NCBI RefSeq assembly: GCF_001696605.3
Contig: NZ_CP031716.1
Span: 3,596,001-3,660,000 of the forward strand
Direction: 5' to 3'
Length of the DNA stretch: 64,000 bases
Origin: Acinetobacter wuhouensis
Lineage (GTDB): Bacteria > Pseudomonadota > Gammaproteobacteria > Pseudomonadales > Moraxellaceae
In this document: positions 41,851 through 50,554 of the stretch, piece by piece
How positions within the stretch are numbered: position 1 is the first letter of the stretch
Layout: every line of letters begins with the position of its first letter
Notes under the pieces: model-generated
The model's input: the letters and a program-made list of their open reading frames with translations, nothing else
What the model was told of the DNA's origin: nothing
Databases searched by the model: none
Made by a program: the position numbers and the translations under genes

Positions 41851-43560
41851 TTAAAAAGGAACTCGCTTATAATCACGATATTCTGGTTTCCAGAAGTTCT
41901 TTTCAATGCTTTCATGCAACTGTTCATCTGTAATCAATGGCGCAACACCATCTTCAATTGCAGCTTTAGCAACTTTGAAAGCAATGATTTTAGACACTTT
42001 TTGCAGTTCATTTAAATCAGGCAATAAATCTGCTTGGATGTCTTTTAACTTCGGTGAACAATCTGCCAACGCAGAACTTGATGCCATGAGCATATTATCC
42101 GTGATGCGAGTTGCATTCGACGCCACAACACCCAAACCAATTCCTGGGAAAATATACGAGTTATTGCACTGTGAAATATTAAAGGTTTGACCATGATAAT
42201 TCACTGGAGTAAATGGGCTTCCCGTCGCAATCAAAGCCTTACCTTCAGTCCATTGAATAATATCTGCAGGGACAGCTTCTACACGAGAAGTTGGATTCGA
42301 CAAAGGCAACACAATTGGATATTCACAATTCTGCGCCATAGTTTTGATGATTTCTTCAGTGAATAAACCTGGTTGACCTGATACACCGATCAATACTGTT
42401 GGTTTGGCATTTTTCACAACATCGATCAGGGAAATAATTTCTTCGGCATTGCCCCAATGCGCAACATCTTCAGACTTTTGTGCCAATTTACGTTGAAAAT
42501 CTAACAGATTCGGCTGATTTTCAGTAATTAAACCAAAACGATCAACCATAAAGACTTGCGCACGTGCTTCAGCATCAGTTAAACCTTCTGAAACCATTTG
42601 CGCAATGATTTGTTCTGCAATACCACAACCTGCCGAGCCTGCACCTAAAAAGGCAACTTTTTGATCTTTAAGCTGTTTACCCGCTGCACGACTCGCTGCA
42701 ATCAATGTACCGACACACACCGCTGCTGTACCTTGGATATCATCATTGAAACAACAAATCTGATCACGATATTTTTCAAGTAAAGGCATTGCATTCTTTT
42801 GCGCGAAATCTTCAAATTGAATCAACGCTTTAGGCCAGCGACGCTTCACCGCAGCAATCACTTCATCAACAAATTCATAATATTCATCACCACTGATGCG
42901 CGGCTCAGACCATCCGAGGTAAATCGGATCGTTAAGTAATTGCTGATTATTGGTTCCGACATCAATGGTAATCGGTAGTGTATAAGCTGGGCTAATCCCA
43001 CCGCACGCGGTATACAGCGATAATTTACCGATTGGAATACCCATTCCACCAATCCCTTGATCACCTAAACCAAGGATACGTTCGCCATCGGTAATCACTA
43101 CGACTTTGACGTTTTTGCGGTTTACATTATGAATAATTTCATCGATATATTTACGGTCTGGATAAGATAGGAACACCCCGCGATGACGACGATAGATGTC
43201 TGAAAAACGCTGACATGCTTCACCCACAGTTGGTGTATAAATAATCGGCATCATTTCACTCAAATGATTTTCAATCAGGTGATAAAACAATGTTTCATTG
43301 GTGTCTTGGATATTTCGTAAATAAATATGTTTATTGATCGCTTCACTAAAAGAACAGTACTGTTGATATGAGCGTTGACTCTGTTCTTCGATGTTTTCGA
43401 TCACATGAGGGATTAAACCGTGTAAGTTAAATTGGGTACGCTCTTCTTCTGTGAAGGCTGAACCTTTATTGAGTAATGGTAGTTCTAGCAAGGCATTGCC
43501 AGCATAATGAATATATAAAGGATATTTTTTCGAGGTTTCCGTTGGCATTTCCATTCTCAT
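41851..43560 (-). CDS. maeA: NAD-dependent malic enzyme
   Basis: A 569-residue cytoplasmic enzyme that oxidatively decarboxylates malate to pyruvate. It has [14 protein letters not shown] with the catalytic Tyr, the metal-binding [13 protein letters not shown], and the NAD-binding [17 protein letters not shown]. The length and the long N-terminal domain match MaeA/SfcA rather than the shorter phosphotransacetylase-fused MaeB. Several ATGs are close together at the start (residues 1, 3 and 5). It is monocistronic and upstream of its own terminator. Confidence 0.96.
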   Translation of the reverse strand: MRMEMPTETSKKYPLYIHYAGNALLELPLLNKGSAFTEEERTQFNLHGLIPHVIENIEEQSQRSYQQYCSFSEAINKHIYLRNIQDTNETLFYHLIENHLSEMMPIIYTPTVGEACQRFSDIYRRHRGVFLSYPDRKYIDEIIHNVNRKNVKVVVITDGERILGLGDQGIGGMGIPIGKLSLYTACGGISPAYTLPITIDVGTNNQQLLNDPIYLGWSEPRISGDEYYEFVDEVIAAVKRRWPKALIQFEDFAQKNAMPLLEKYRDQICCFNDDIQGTAAVCVGTLIAASRAAGKQLKDQKVAFLGAGSAGCGIAEQIIAQMVSEGLTDAEARAQVFMVDRFGLITENQPNLLDFQRKLAQKSEDVAHWGNAEEIISLIDVVKNAKPTVLIGVSGQPGLFTEEIIKTMAQNCEYPIVLPLSNPTSRVEAVPADIIQWTEGKALIATGSPFTPVNYHGQTFNISQCNNSYIFPGIGLGVVASNATRITDNMLMASSSALADCSPKLKDIQADLLPDLNELQKVSKIIAFKVAKAAIEDGVAPLITDEQLHESIEKNFWKPEYRDYKRVPF

Positions 43561-43862
43561 CGAAGCAATCGCTGTGCTTCTCTCTTTTACTAAACTAAGA
43601 CTTTGGTCGGGTACTAGCTTAAGCCTATTTTAGGATGAATTGGTATTTAGATACGTGATAATGATATTCCAAGTATTTTACAAAATGATAAATTCTGCTC
43701 AGTTTAATTTTATTGTTGCTTTTAATTTCAGTTTGTAGCTCACCTCTCATTTAAAATCTATTGAATCTTATATAGATTTGTTAGCAATATTTACCAATGA
43801 TTGCTTTTTTTTAACTTTAGATTTATTTTGTCTGCAAGATAATAATCTCATAACTTATAACA
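43561..43862. other. Divergent promoter region, maeA / lipoprotein
   Basis: A/T-rich non-coding stretch with T-runs. It must hold the promoters of both flanking genes, but I see no site strong enough to name. Confidence 0.5.
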
Positions 43863-44456
43863 ATGAATGTAAAACTACCTATTCTTCTTTTAAGCACTGT
43901 CATCGCATGTACTGGTTGCCAAACCGCTAAAAAAGTATCTTCTGGTGTCTCTAAAACCACGGAAAAAGTAAAAAGTCTTGTCGGTTTAGGTGAAGCAAAA
44001 ATTCCTGAAATTGATAAAAAAGGCGTAGTTGATGTCAGTAAAGCGACATTAGAAAAATTGGAACAAATGAAAATCAATATGCCAACAGGTCAATGGGTCT
44101 ATATTGAAAATGATCTCCAAGGCATTTATACACTTCAGAATAAATCAACAGATGGAAATATTTTATATTTACGCCTGAATTGTAAAATTACAACGCAGAA
44201 AACCAGTTTTAGTATTGAAGACAAAGATGGCAAAGAACTTTTAAAAGCGCATGATCCAGAGGCAGGTCAAGTCCAGTTTTTGATCGACAATAAAAACTAT
44301 GGCAATCCTTTTGACTTGGTCAATGCGAAAAAAATGCCGACTTTTAAAACCGCATTAAGTAAAGCCAAAAGCATTAAAGTATTTAATAATGCAAAACTTT
44401 ATACTTTTGCCAATGGCAAAGCAGAGTTATTAGAAAAACCTGTGACCTGTAATTAA
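43863..44456 (+). CDS. Putative lipoprotein of unknown function
   Basis: A 197-residue protein. The signal peptide MNVKLPILLLSTVIACTGC carries a lipobox-like ACTGC (Cys19 most likely). A Lys/Ser/Val-rich linker (about 22-60) with short amphipathic repeats follows, then a beta-rich domain (about 75-197) containing two Cys (RLNCKIT, VTCN). I do not recognise the family. It is convergent with the small DUF2798 gene. Confidence 0.8.
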   Translation: MNVKLPILLLSTVIACTGCQTAKKVSSGVSKTTEKVKSLVGLGEAKIPEIDKKGVVDVSKATLEKLEQMKINMPTGQWVYIENDLQGIYTLQNKSTDGNILYLRLNCKITTQKTSFSIEDKDGKELLKAHDPEAGQVQFLIDNKNYGNPFDLVNAKKMPTFKTALSKAKSIKVFNNAKLYTFANGKAELLEKPVTCN

Positions 44457-44491
44457 AAATGGGTGAATAGCCAAAAATAGATGGATAGAAA

Positions 44492-44767
44492 TCAATTTTT
44501 CGGCATATCTACAAATACAGCAGTTAAACGTCGAACCAAAGGTAAAACGAATAATACGACGGGATATGCCACAGCCCACGACACCATCCATGCAGAAAAC
44601 CACTTGATAAAGAAGCCATTAATCAAACCGACATTGATCAGCATATTAATCAGTGACACCATGCCACTCATTAAACAGGACAAGAAGAATGGCATGATCC
44701 ATGTGGCGAATTTCGCAGGAAGTTTTGGAATATTGCCGATAATCGTGGGAGGTGTATTTGACATCAT
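44492..44767 (-). CDS. DUF2798 family small membrane protein
   Basis: A 91-residue inner-membrane protein with two hydrophobic helices (about 22-48, TWIMPFFLSCLMSGMVSLIN, and 60-80, MVSWAVAYPVVLFVLP) and the closing LVRRLTAVFV that is typical of DUF2798. The function is unknown. It is convergent with the preceding lipoprotein gene. Confidence 0.85.
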   Translation of the reverse strand: MMSNTPPTIIGNIPKLPAKFATWIMPFFLSCLMSGMVSLINMLINVGLINGFFIKWFSAWMVSWAVAYPVVLFVLPLVRRLTAVFVDMPKN

Positions 44768-44881
44768 GCTTTCATGAAAAAAATTTCGTCAATTTTAGCC
44801 TTAACAATTCGGGCTGACAAACAAATTTCTTGCCCCATTCCACACGATTTATCTCGTCTATTTTCATCAATTAATCATTCT

Positions 44882-44898
44882 AGAAGTGATTCACTTCT
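44882..44898. promoter_or_regulatory. Palindrome upstream of argS
   Basis: AGAAGTGA-T-TCACTTCT is a perfect inverted repeat 149 bp before argS. It could be an operator or an RNA hairpin; nothing else supports a specific role. Confidence 0.35.
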
Positions 44899-45046
44899 CT
44901 ATAAATCACTACACGATCTAGCAAAATGTCGAGTAAGTACATTTTTCTAATCGAATAAGTTTTATTCTATACAAATGCATTCACCTAAAAGGCTCAAAAT
45001 TTGCTATATTTACCGTTTTTCTGCGACATTTATTTCTCTATAGATT

Positions 45047-46837
45047 ATGAATACGGCCATACAAGCAGCTCTCGATCATGCAGTGCAATCCCTACAAGCT
45101 GAAGGGACTCTTCCATCTGACTGGAAAAACACAAGTGTTTTAACGCGAACTAAAGACCGAAGCCACGGCGATTTCGCTTCTAACATTGCCATGATGGGTG
45201 CAAAAGTTGCGGGTATGAAGCCACGTGATCTTGCTGAGAAAATTTTAGCAAATCTGCCAGAAGTGGTTGATATTGCTAAAGCTGAAATTGCGGGTCCTGG
45301 ATTTATCAACTTCTTTTTAAATGCAGATCAACGCTTTACGGTACTTGATCAAATCCAAGCGCAAAAAGATCAGTTTGGTAAAACCCAAGCCAATGCTGCG
45401 AAGAAAATTCAAGTTGAATTTGTTTCTGCAAACCCGACTTCAAGCCTGCATGTGGGGCATGGTCGTGGTGCAGCGTATGGTATGACTGTTGCAAACTTAC
45501 TAGAAGCAACAGGTGCTAAAGTTGACCGTGAATATTATGTCAATGACGCAGGTCGTCAAATGGACATACTTGCGACTTCAACTTACTTACGTTATTTAGA
45601 ATTGACGGGGCAAACTTTAGTTTTCCCTAAAAATGCCTATCAAGGCGATTATGTTAAAGAAATCGCACAAAGCATTATCGACAAAGATGGCGATGCCTAT
45701 GTACGCCCTGTTGCTGATGTCTATAAAGACGTGCCTGAAGATGTGCAATATGCTGAAGAATTGGATGCCGATGGTAACAAAGTGGTTCTGTCAGGCGATA
45801 AAGAAAAGCATATTGATGGTTTAATTTTTAATTCTCAAACTTTGATTGGCGCAGGTTATCGTGTATTCCTACAAGCTGCTTTAAAAGCCATTCTTGATGA
45901 TATTAAAGATGACTTGGGCGAGTTTGGTGTAACCTTCAATCAATGGTTCAGTGAAGAATCATTGACTGACAAAATTGATGAAGCATTACAAACGCTTGAC
46001 CAACGTGGTTTCTTATACGAAAAAGACGGCAATATTTGGTTCAAATCAACTGAATTTGGCGATGAAAAAGACCGTGTTGTAAAACGTCGTAATGGTCAAA
46101 CCACTTATTTTGCGTCTGATATTGCGTACCATTTGAATAAATTACAACGTGGTTATACTGACCTTGTGGATATTTGGGGCTCAGATCACCACGGCTATAT
46201 CGCACGTGTTAAAGCTGCGATTGATGCAATGGGCTATGACTCTAAAAAACTCACTGTACTATTAGTTCAATTCGTGAGTTTATGGCGTGGCGGTGAGATG
46301 GTGCAAATGTCATCTCGTTCAGGTCAATTCGTGACTTTACGTGATCTTCGTAAAGAAGTGGGTAATGATGCTGCACGTTTCTATTATGTAATGCGTAAGT
46401 CTGAACAACACATTGATTTTGACTTAGATTTAGCTGTTTCACAAAGCAAAGATAATGCAGTGTATTACATCCAATATGCACATGCGCGTATTTGCCGTAT
46501 GTTAGAAAAAGCGACAACGACAGGTCTTCAATTTGATGCAGCAAATGCACGTCAATTTGCAGCGAAATTAGACCTTGATGCTGAAACTGAGATTTTGGCG
46601 AAGCTTGCGGCTTATCCTGAAATTGTTGTTCGTGCTGCCAACAACTTTGAGCCACATCAAGTGGGTAACTACTTGAAAGAATTGGCTGCGTTATTCCACG
46701 GTTGGTACAACGAAAATAAAGTTTTAGGTGATGATGCTGATTTAACTCAAGCACGTTTATTGCTTTCTGTGAATGTACAGCAAGTTTTACGCAATGGTCT
46801 TGAGTTATTGGGTGTGTCTGCGCCTGAGAGCATGTAA
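45047..46837 (+). CDS. argS: Arginyl-tRNA synthetase
   Basis: A 596-residue class I synthetase that charges tRNA-Arg. The N-terminal Add-1 domain comes first. The HIGH motif appears as SLHVGHGRGAAYG within VSANPTSS, the KMSKS-like loop as VQMSSRSGQFVTL, and the DALR anticodon-binding domain is at the C-terminus (YYIQYAHARICRML and on). The length is normal. A SPOR-domain gene follows 242 bp later, after a repeat-rich stretch. Confidence 0.98.
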   Translation: MNTAIQAALDHAVQSLQAEGTLPSDWKNTSVLTRTKDRSHGDFASNIAMMGAKVAGMKPRDLAEKILANLPEVVDIAKAEIAGPGFINFFLNADQRFTVLDQIQAQKDQFGKTQANAAKKIQVEFVSANPTSSLHVGHGRGAAYGMTVANLLEATGAKVDREYYVNDAGRQMDILATSTYLRYLELTGQTLVFPKNAYQGDYVKEIAQSIIDKDGDAYVRPVADVYKDVPEDVQYAEELDADGNKVVLSGDKEKHIDGLIFNSQTLIGAGYRVFLQAALKAILDDIKDDLGEFGVTFNQWFSEESLTDKIDEALQTLDQRGFLYEKDGNIWFKSTEFGDEKDRVVKRRNGQTTYFASDIAYHLNKLQRGYTDLVDIWGSDHHGYIARVKAAIDAMGYDSKKLTVLLVQFVSLWRGGEMVQMSSRSGQFVTLRDLRKEVGNDAARFYYVMRKSEQHIDFDLDLAVSQSKDNAVYYIQYAHARICRMLEKATTTGLQFDAANARQFAAKLDLDAETEILAKLAAYPEIVVRAANNFEPHQVGNYLKELAALFHGWYNENKVLGDDADLTQARLLLSVNVQQVLRNGLELLGVSAPESM

Positions 46838-46927
46838 GCAAAACATCGTTTTGCATGCTCGCAAGACGAGAGCTAAGCTCGAAGTAAAAAGCATGTAAAG
46901 CATCGCTTTACATACTCGCAAGACGAG
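46838..46927. repeat. REP-like repeat pair with covarying stem
   Basis: Two similar units 57 bp apart follow the argS stop. Each has a 7-bp stem around an ATC loop (GCAAAAC-ATC-GTTTTGC at 46838-46854; GTAAAGC-ATC-GCTTTAC at 46895-46911). A second, identical hairpin CTCG-CAAGA-CGAG follows (46858-46870; 46915-46927). The two differences in the first stem are compensated in both units, so the folded shape is conserved. Confidence 0.8.
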
Positions 46928-47014
46928 AGCTTGGCTCAATGTCAGCATGCAATGTGTGCATGACTAAAAGTCTCAATATCAGAAGTGTCTAACAAAGTAA
47001 TAAATCATTACTTT

Positions 47015-47052
47015 ACATCAAGCTAAAGCAAACTTATGCTTTAGCTTGATGT
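47015..47052. other. Strong 15-bp hairpin upstream of the SPOR gene
   Basis: ACATCAAGCTAAAGC (47015-47029) and GCTTTAGCTTGATGT (47038-47052) pair perfectly around 8 bases. No T-run follows in either direction, so it is not a standard intrinsic terminator. It may be a transcript-stability or attenuation element 28 bp before the start codon. Confidence 0.6.
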
Positions 47053-47079
47053 TAAAAATAAAGAATAAGAGGGTTCCAA

Positions 47080-47673
47080 GTGTTTGGAAAAACGCAACGC
47101 GGTGTATCTGAAAGACCGACAAAGCCGAAACAGCCATTAATTCCTAAATGGTTAGGCTTACTTGTGGTCGTATTAATCGTGTTAAGTTTTGGCGTAGCCT
47201 TGCTACTCTGGAAACCTTGGGCACCTGTTCAACCTAGAAATGAAGTTACTTCTGAGCATTATCAAGAAGATACTAACAAAGACTATCGTTTCTATGACCT
47301 TCTACCTCAACAACAAGTGACGCCAATCCCTCAACAAGCTGTACCTGAAACTCAAACTCAGCAACAGCCTGTGATTGTTGAAGCACCATCTCAGACAAAT
47401 GATGTCGATGTAGGTGTCAATGCTGAACCTACTGCGCCCGTACAACCTGAATATATTCTACAAGTTCGTAGTTATGATGACCCTGATGCGGCTGATGCTC
47501 GTCGTGCTGAAATCATTTTGAATGGTCTATCTGCCGACGTGGTACAAAGTTCAGAAGGTGGGAAAACGTGGTACCGCGTGATTTCAGGACCGTATGACTC
47601 GCAAAATGCAGCCGTGATTGCACAACAAACGCTGCAACATAGCGGTATTGATTCAATCGTAGTGAAACGCTAA
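47080..47673 (+). CDS. SPOR domain-containing inner-membrane protein
   Basis: A 197-residue FtsN-like protein that starts with GTG behind AAGAGGG. It has a short basic cytoplasmic N-terminus and one membrane helix (about 24-46, WLGLLVVVLIVLSFGVALLL). A Gln/Pro/Val-rich periplasmic linker and a C-terminal SPOR domain (about 125-197, YILQVRSYDDPDAADARRAE and WYRVISGPYDSQNAA) follow. SPOR domains bind denuded glycan strands at the septum. The argS-SPOR order is conserved in Acinetobacter. It ends at a clear terminator. Confidence 0.9.
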   Translation: MFGKTQRGVSERPTKPKQPLIPKWLGLLVVVLIVLSFGVALLLWKPWAPVQPRNEVTSEHYQEDTNKDYRFYDLLPQQQVTPIPQQAVPETQTQQQPVIVEAPSQTNDVDVGVNAEPTAPVQPEYILQVRSYDDPDAADARRAEIILNGLSADVVQSSEGGKTWYRVISGPYDSQNAAVIAQQTLQHSGIDSIVVKR

Positions 47674-47697
47674 TACTTTGAATCTATGAATAAAATA

Positions 47698-47722
47698 AAA
47701 GATGCTTTGGCATCTTTTTTTA
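47698..47722 (+). terminator. Intrinsic terminator after the SPOR gene
   Basis: AAAGATGC / GCATCTTT stem with a 4-base loop and a T-run. Confidence 0.85.
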
Positions 47723-48072
47723 TTTCTCATTTACCTAAACACACAATTTAAAAGAACAATAAACTAAGTAATATCAATGATCTTCTTGAATATTGATCAC
47801 TTTACAACCAAAGAAACCTTGTTCGACTAAATACTTAACCCTATTTGCTCAAAATTAGAGTAATCTATTCCACGCATTACATTACCCATGTTTTGCCGAG
47901 ATCTCAAAAGTCACCAATACTTTTGATTTGCTGTCCTGTGATTGGCGTGACGATCAAATCCGAATATTACAGGGCGCTCAGAAATTCACATGGGTATACT
48001 GCCCTTTCAATACTTCTATTAAAATAAAATTTTCGAATTCATATTCTGTTCAATAAACCCAAACAATAAAAG
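47723..48072. other. Intergenic region with possible decayed coding remnant
   Basis: No intact gene. On the minus strand two stretches read like protein but are broken by stops and frame changes: VTPITGQQIKSIGDF (around 47945-47905) and RVKYLVEQGFFGCKVINIQEDH (around 47845-47776). They may be remnants of one decayed gene that I cannot name. The 60-residue plus-strand frame here lacks a ribosome-binding site. Confidence 0.3.
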
Positions 48073-48088
48073 TTCACCTAAACTTCAC
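48073..48088 (+). promoter_or_regulatory. cre-tag upstream of creB
   Basis: TTCAC-CTAAAC-TTCAC exactly matches the CreB-binding tag TTCAC-N6-TTCAC known from E. coli. It is 80 bp before creB, which suggests autoregulation. Confidence 0.85.
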
Positions 48089-48167
48089 TTAAATCATTCG
48101 CCTAAATACGTCAATTTCAGTACACTCAAACGCAGTTGCTCTTATTTAAATCAAAGTTTAAATCACG

Positions 48168-48905
48168 ATGAATAATAAAAAACAGATCTTATGTGTCGAA
48201 GATGATGCTGCAATCCTGATGCCTTTGCGCTATGTACTAGAACGTGAAGAGTGGCAAGTGACTTGGGCAAATACAGGGCTTCAAGCAATTGATTTTATTC
48301 AACAACAAGCTTTTGATTTTATTATTTTAGATGTCGGTTTGCCTGACTTAAATGGCTTTGAAGTGTGTAAAAAAATTCGCCAATTCAATCATACCCCTCT
48401 TCTTTTTCTAACTGCGCGGGATGATGAAATTGACCGTATTGTCGGTTTGGAAATTGGTGCAGATGACTATTGTGCCAAGCCCTTTAGTTCACGAGAAATT
48501 GTCTCTCGTATCAAAGCCATTTGGCGTAGAATGGAAATTCAAAACCAATTACAACAAAGCAAAGTTGATGTAATTATTCATACCGAATTACAAGACTCCA
48601 ATGTTCAAAATGCTGAAATATGGCAATGTCACGATGAATCCTTACGCATCCAATATTTAAACACAGCCCTACAACTGACTCGTTATGAATATCGTTTACT
48701 CAAATTGTTGATTCAACACCCTGAGCAAGTGTTTAGCCGACAACAACTGATGGATCATGTGTGGGAACATCCTGAGCACAGTTTAGAACGAACCGTCGAT
48801 ACGCATATCAAAAGCATTCGCAATAAACTCAAACAGATTGCACCTGAACAAGACCCGATTGAAACCCATCGTGGTTTTGGTTATAGCTTGAAAAAGCTGA
48901 GTTAA
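48168..48905 (+). CDS. creB: Response regulator CreB (OmpR/PhoB type)
   Basis: A 245-residue DNA-binding regulator. The receiver domain spans 1-118 with acidic pair EDD (11-13), phosphoryl-acceptor Asp55 in FIILDVGLPD, a conserved Thr in FLTARDD and a Lys in YCAKPFS. The C-terminal winged helix is at about 150-243 (ERTVDTHIKSIRNKLKQI). The neighbouring creC and creD genes and the cre-tags identify it. It would activate creD and possibly its own operon. Confidence 0.93.
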   Translation: MNNKKQILCVEDDAAILMPLRYVLEREEWQVTWANTGLQAIDFIQQQAFDFIILDVGLPDLNGFEVCKKIRQFNHTPLLFLTARDDEIDRIVGLEIGADDYCAKPFSSREIVSRIKAIWRRMEIQNQLQQSKVDVIIHTELQDSNVQNAEIWQCHDESLRIQYLNTALQLTRYEYRLLKLLIQHPEQVFSRQQLMDHVWEHPEHSLERTVDTHIKSIRNKLKQIAPEQDPIETHRGFGYSLKKLS

Positions 48906-48908
48906 AGC

Positions 48909-50399
48909 ATGTCTATCTTTATCCGTATCTGGTTTTTCTTCGGGCTGATTATCCTGCTCGGTCTATGGTTTATGTCTTATACATTTAACCAGCAAGTTAA
49001 ACCCAATGTACGCCAAGTAGTTGAAGATACCTTAGCTGAAAATGCCAATATCATCGCCATGTTAGTTGCTGAAGATGTCTATGAAAATAAGGTCAGCACA
49101 CCTCAATTCGATGAGAAAATTCAGAAAGCACTAAAACGAAAACTCAATGCCAATATTTGGCAACACAACAAAGATCAGATCAATCAGCAAATTTATATTA
49201 CCGATGAAAAAGGCATTGTGATCTATGATTCACAAGGGATTGCAACAGGACAAGATTACTCACAGTGGAATGATGTCTACCTCACATTGAGAGGAAAATA
49301 CGGCGTGCGTTCCACACGTAGTTATGATGTCAAAGGCAATGATTTAGGCAGTAGCAATAGCATCATGTTTATTGCTGCACCGATTTATTATCAAGTGAAT
49401 CAACACAATAAACTCATCGGTGTGGTCAGTATTGGTAAGCCGAATATTTCCGTACAACCCTATATTCAACGTGCTGAAAATCAGCTGATTCGTCAAGCAG
49501 CATGGATTACTTTAATCAGCTTATTTCTTGCCAGTTTGGTCGCCTATTGGCTCAAACACAGTATCGACCGTGTACGGAAATATGCGCAAGCACTGGCTCC
49601 TGTCAATCAAACCCCACATTTCCGTTCTGCCCAAGAACTCAATCTGGTCGCTCAAGCAGTTGAAAATATGCGTGAAAAACTAGAAGATCGCGCTTATGTC
49701 GAACATTATGTCAATACGCTCACGCATGAGTTAAAAAGCCCACTCACGGCGATTCAAGCCAGTGCTGAACTGCTCAAAGAAGATTTGCCCCTAGATGATC
49801 AACAACAATTCGCCACCCACATTCATGAGCAAAGTCATCGCCTACGTAGTTTGATTGATCACATGCTTTTATTAACGCGCTTGGAAAAATCAAAGCACCA
49901 AATCGAAATTCAAAATTTCAACTTATCTGAACTGATTCAACAGGTTTTAGACCAATATGCCAGTCAAATTCAGACAAAAAAAATTCAATGCTTATTAGAT
50001 ATTGAACCTGATTGTATGATGAATGCAGATCGTTTTTGGATTCAGCAAGTCATCATCAATCTTATCGACAATGCTTTGGATTTCTCTGCAAATTCAGCCA
50101 AACTTTTGATTCAGCTACACCGTTCACATCATCTTCAAAATGATCAAAACATTGAGCTTACTATTTTTAATGAGGGAGAATGGATCCCTAACTATGCCCT
50201 GTCTCAAGTATTCGATACTTATTTTTCACTACCTCGCCCGATTAGCCAACAACGTAGTTCAGGCATTGGTTTAAGCATCGTCAAACAAGTGATTGAACAA
50301 CATTATGGAAAAATTCAGATTGAAAATATTCAAGAGAATAGCATTTCAATCATTCAGCCACATCAGCAAGGCGTAAAGGTCAATATTCAATTGCCCTAA
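48909..50399 (+). CDS. creC: Sensor histidine kinase CreC
   Basis: A 496-residue inner-membrane kinase. TM1 is at about 5-25, a periplasmic CreC-type sensor region at about 28-190, TM2 at about 197-214, a HAMP segment follows, the H-box has His273 in THELKSPLTAI, and the ATPase has N, F and G boxes (INLIDNALDFS, SSGIGLSIVK). It phosphorylates CreB. It starts 3 bp after creB; the stop codon opens a 14-bp tandem repeat. Confidence 0.93.
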   Translation: MSIFIRIWFFFGLIILLGLWFMSYTFNQQVKPNVRQVVEDTLAENANIIAMLVAEDVYENKVSTPQFDEKIQKALKRKLNANIWQHNKDQINQQIYITDEKGIVIYDSQGIATGQDYSQWNDVYLTLRGKYGVRSTRSYDVKGNDLGSSNSIMFIAAPIYYQVNQHNKLIGVVSIGKPNISVQPYIQRAENQLIRQAAWITLISLFLASLVAYWLKHSIDRVRKYAQALAPVNQTPHFRSAQELNLVAQAVENMREKLEDRAYVEHYVNTLTHELKSPLTAIQASAELLKEDLPLDDQQQFATHIHEQSHRLRSLIDHMLLLTRLEKSKHQIEIQNFNLSELIQQVLDQYASQIQTKKIQCLLDIEPDCMMNADRFWIQQVIINLIDNALDFSANSAKLLIQLHRSHHLQNDQNIELTIFNEGEWIPNYALSQVFDTYFSLPRPISQQRSSGIGLSIVKQVIEQHYGKIQIENIQENSISIIQPHQQGVKVNIQLP

Positions 50400-50438
50400 A
50401 TCCATTGCTCTAAATCCATTGCTCTAAATCCATTGTCG
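50397..50438. repeat. 14-bp tandem repeat starting at the creC stop
   Basis: Three head-to-tail copies of TAAATCCATTGCTC (the third ending TCG). The TAA of the first copy is the creC stop codon, so copies 2 and 3 are repeated stop-containing trailers. Confidence 0.85.
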
Positions 50439-50453
50439 TGAAGAATATTACAC

Positions 50454-50469
50454 TTCACCTAAACTTCAC
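50454..50469 (+). promoter_or_regulatory. cre-tag upstream of creD
   Basis: A second exact copy of TTCAC-CTAAAC-TTCAC, 86 bp before creD. The spacer is identical to that of the creB site. CreB activation of creD through this site is the expected mechanism. Confidence 0.88.
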
Positions 50470-50554
50470 AGAAAATACAAACCTAACGCAAACAAAACAC
50501 ATTTCAATTTCGCACACTCAATCCTGACAAAAACAACCATTCAGGACAACAGTG

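Noticed and set aside
46251..46856. 201-residue open frame on the minus strand
   Set aside because: It is fully antisense to the well-supported argS coding region, with no ribosome-binding site.
46838..46927. Two repeat units considered as a CRISPR array or IS ends
   Set aside because: Only two units, imperfect, with internal hairpins; no cas genes, transposase or target-site duplication is nearby.
47845..48027. 60-residue frame on the plus strand before creB
   Set aside because: No ribosome-binding site; the better protein-like signal is in broken frames on the opposite strand.
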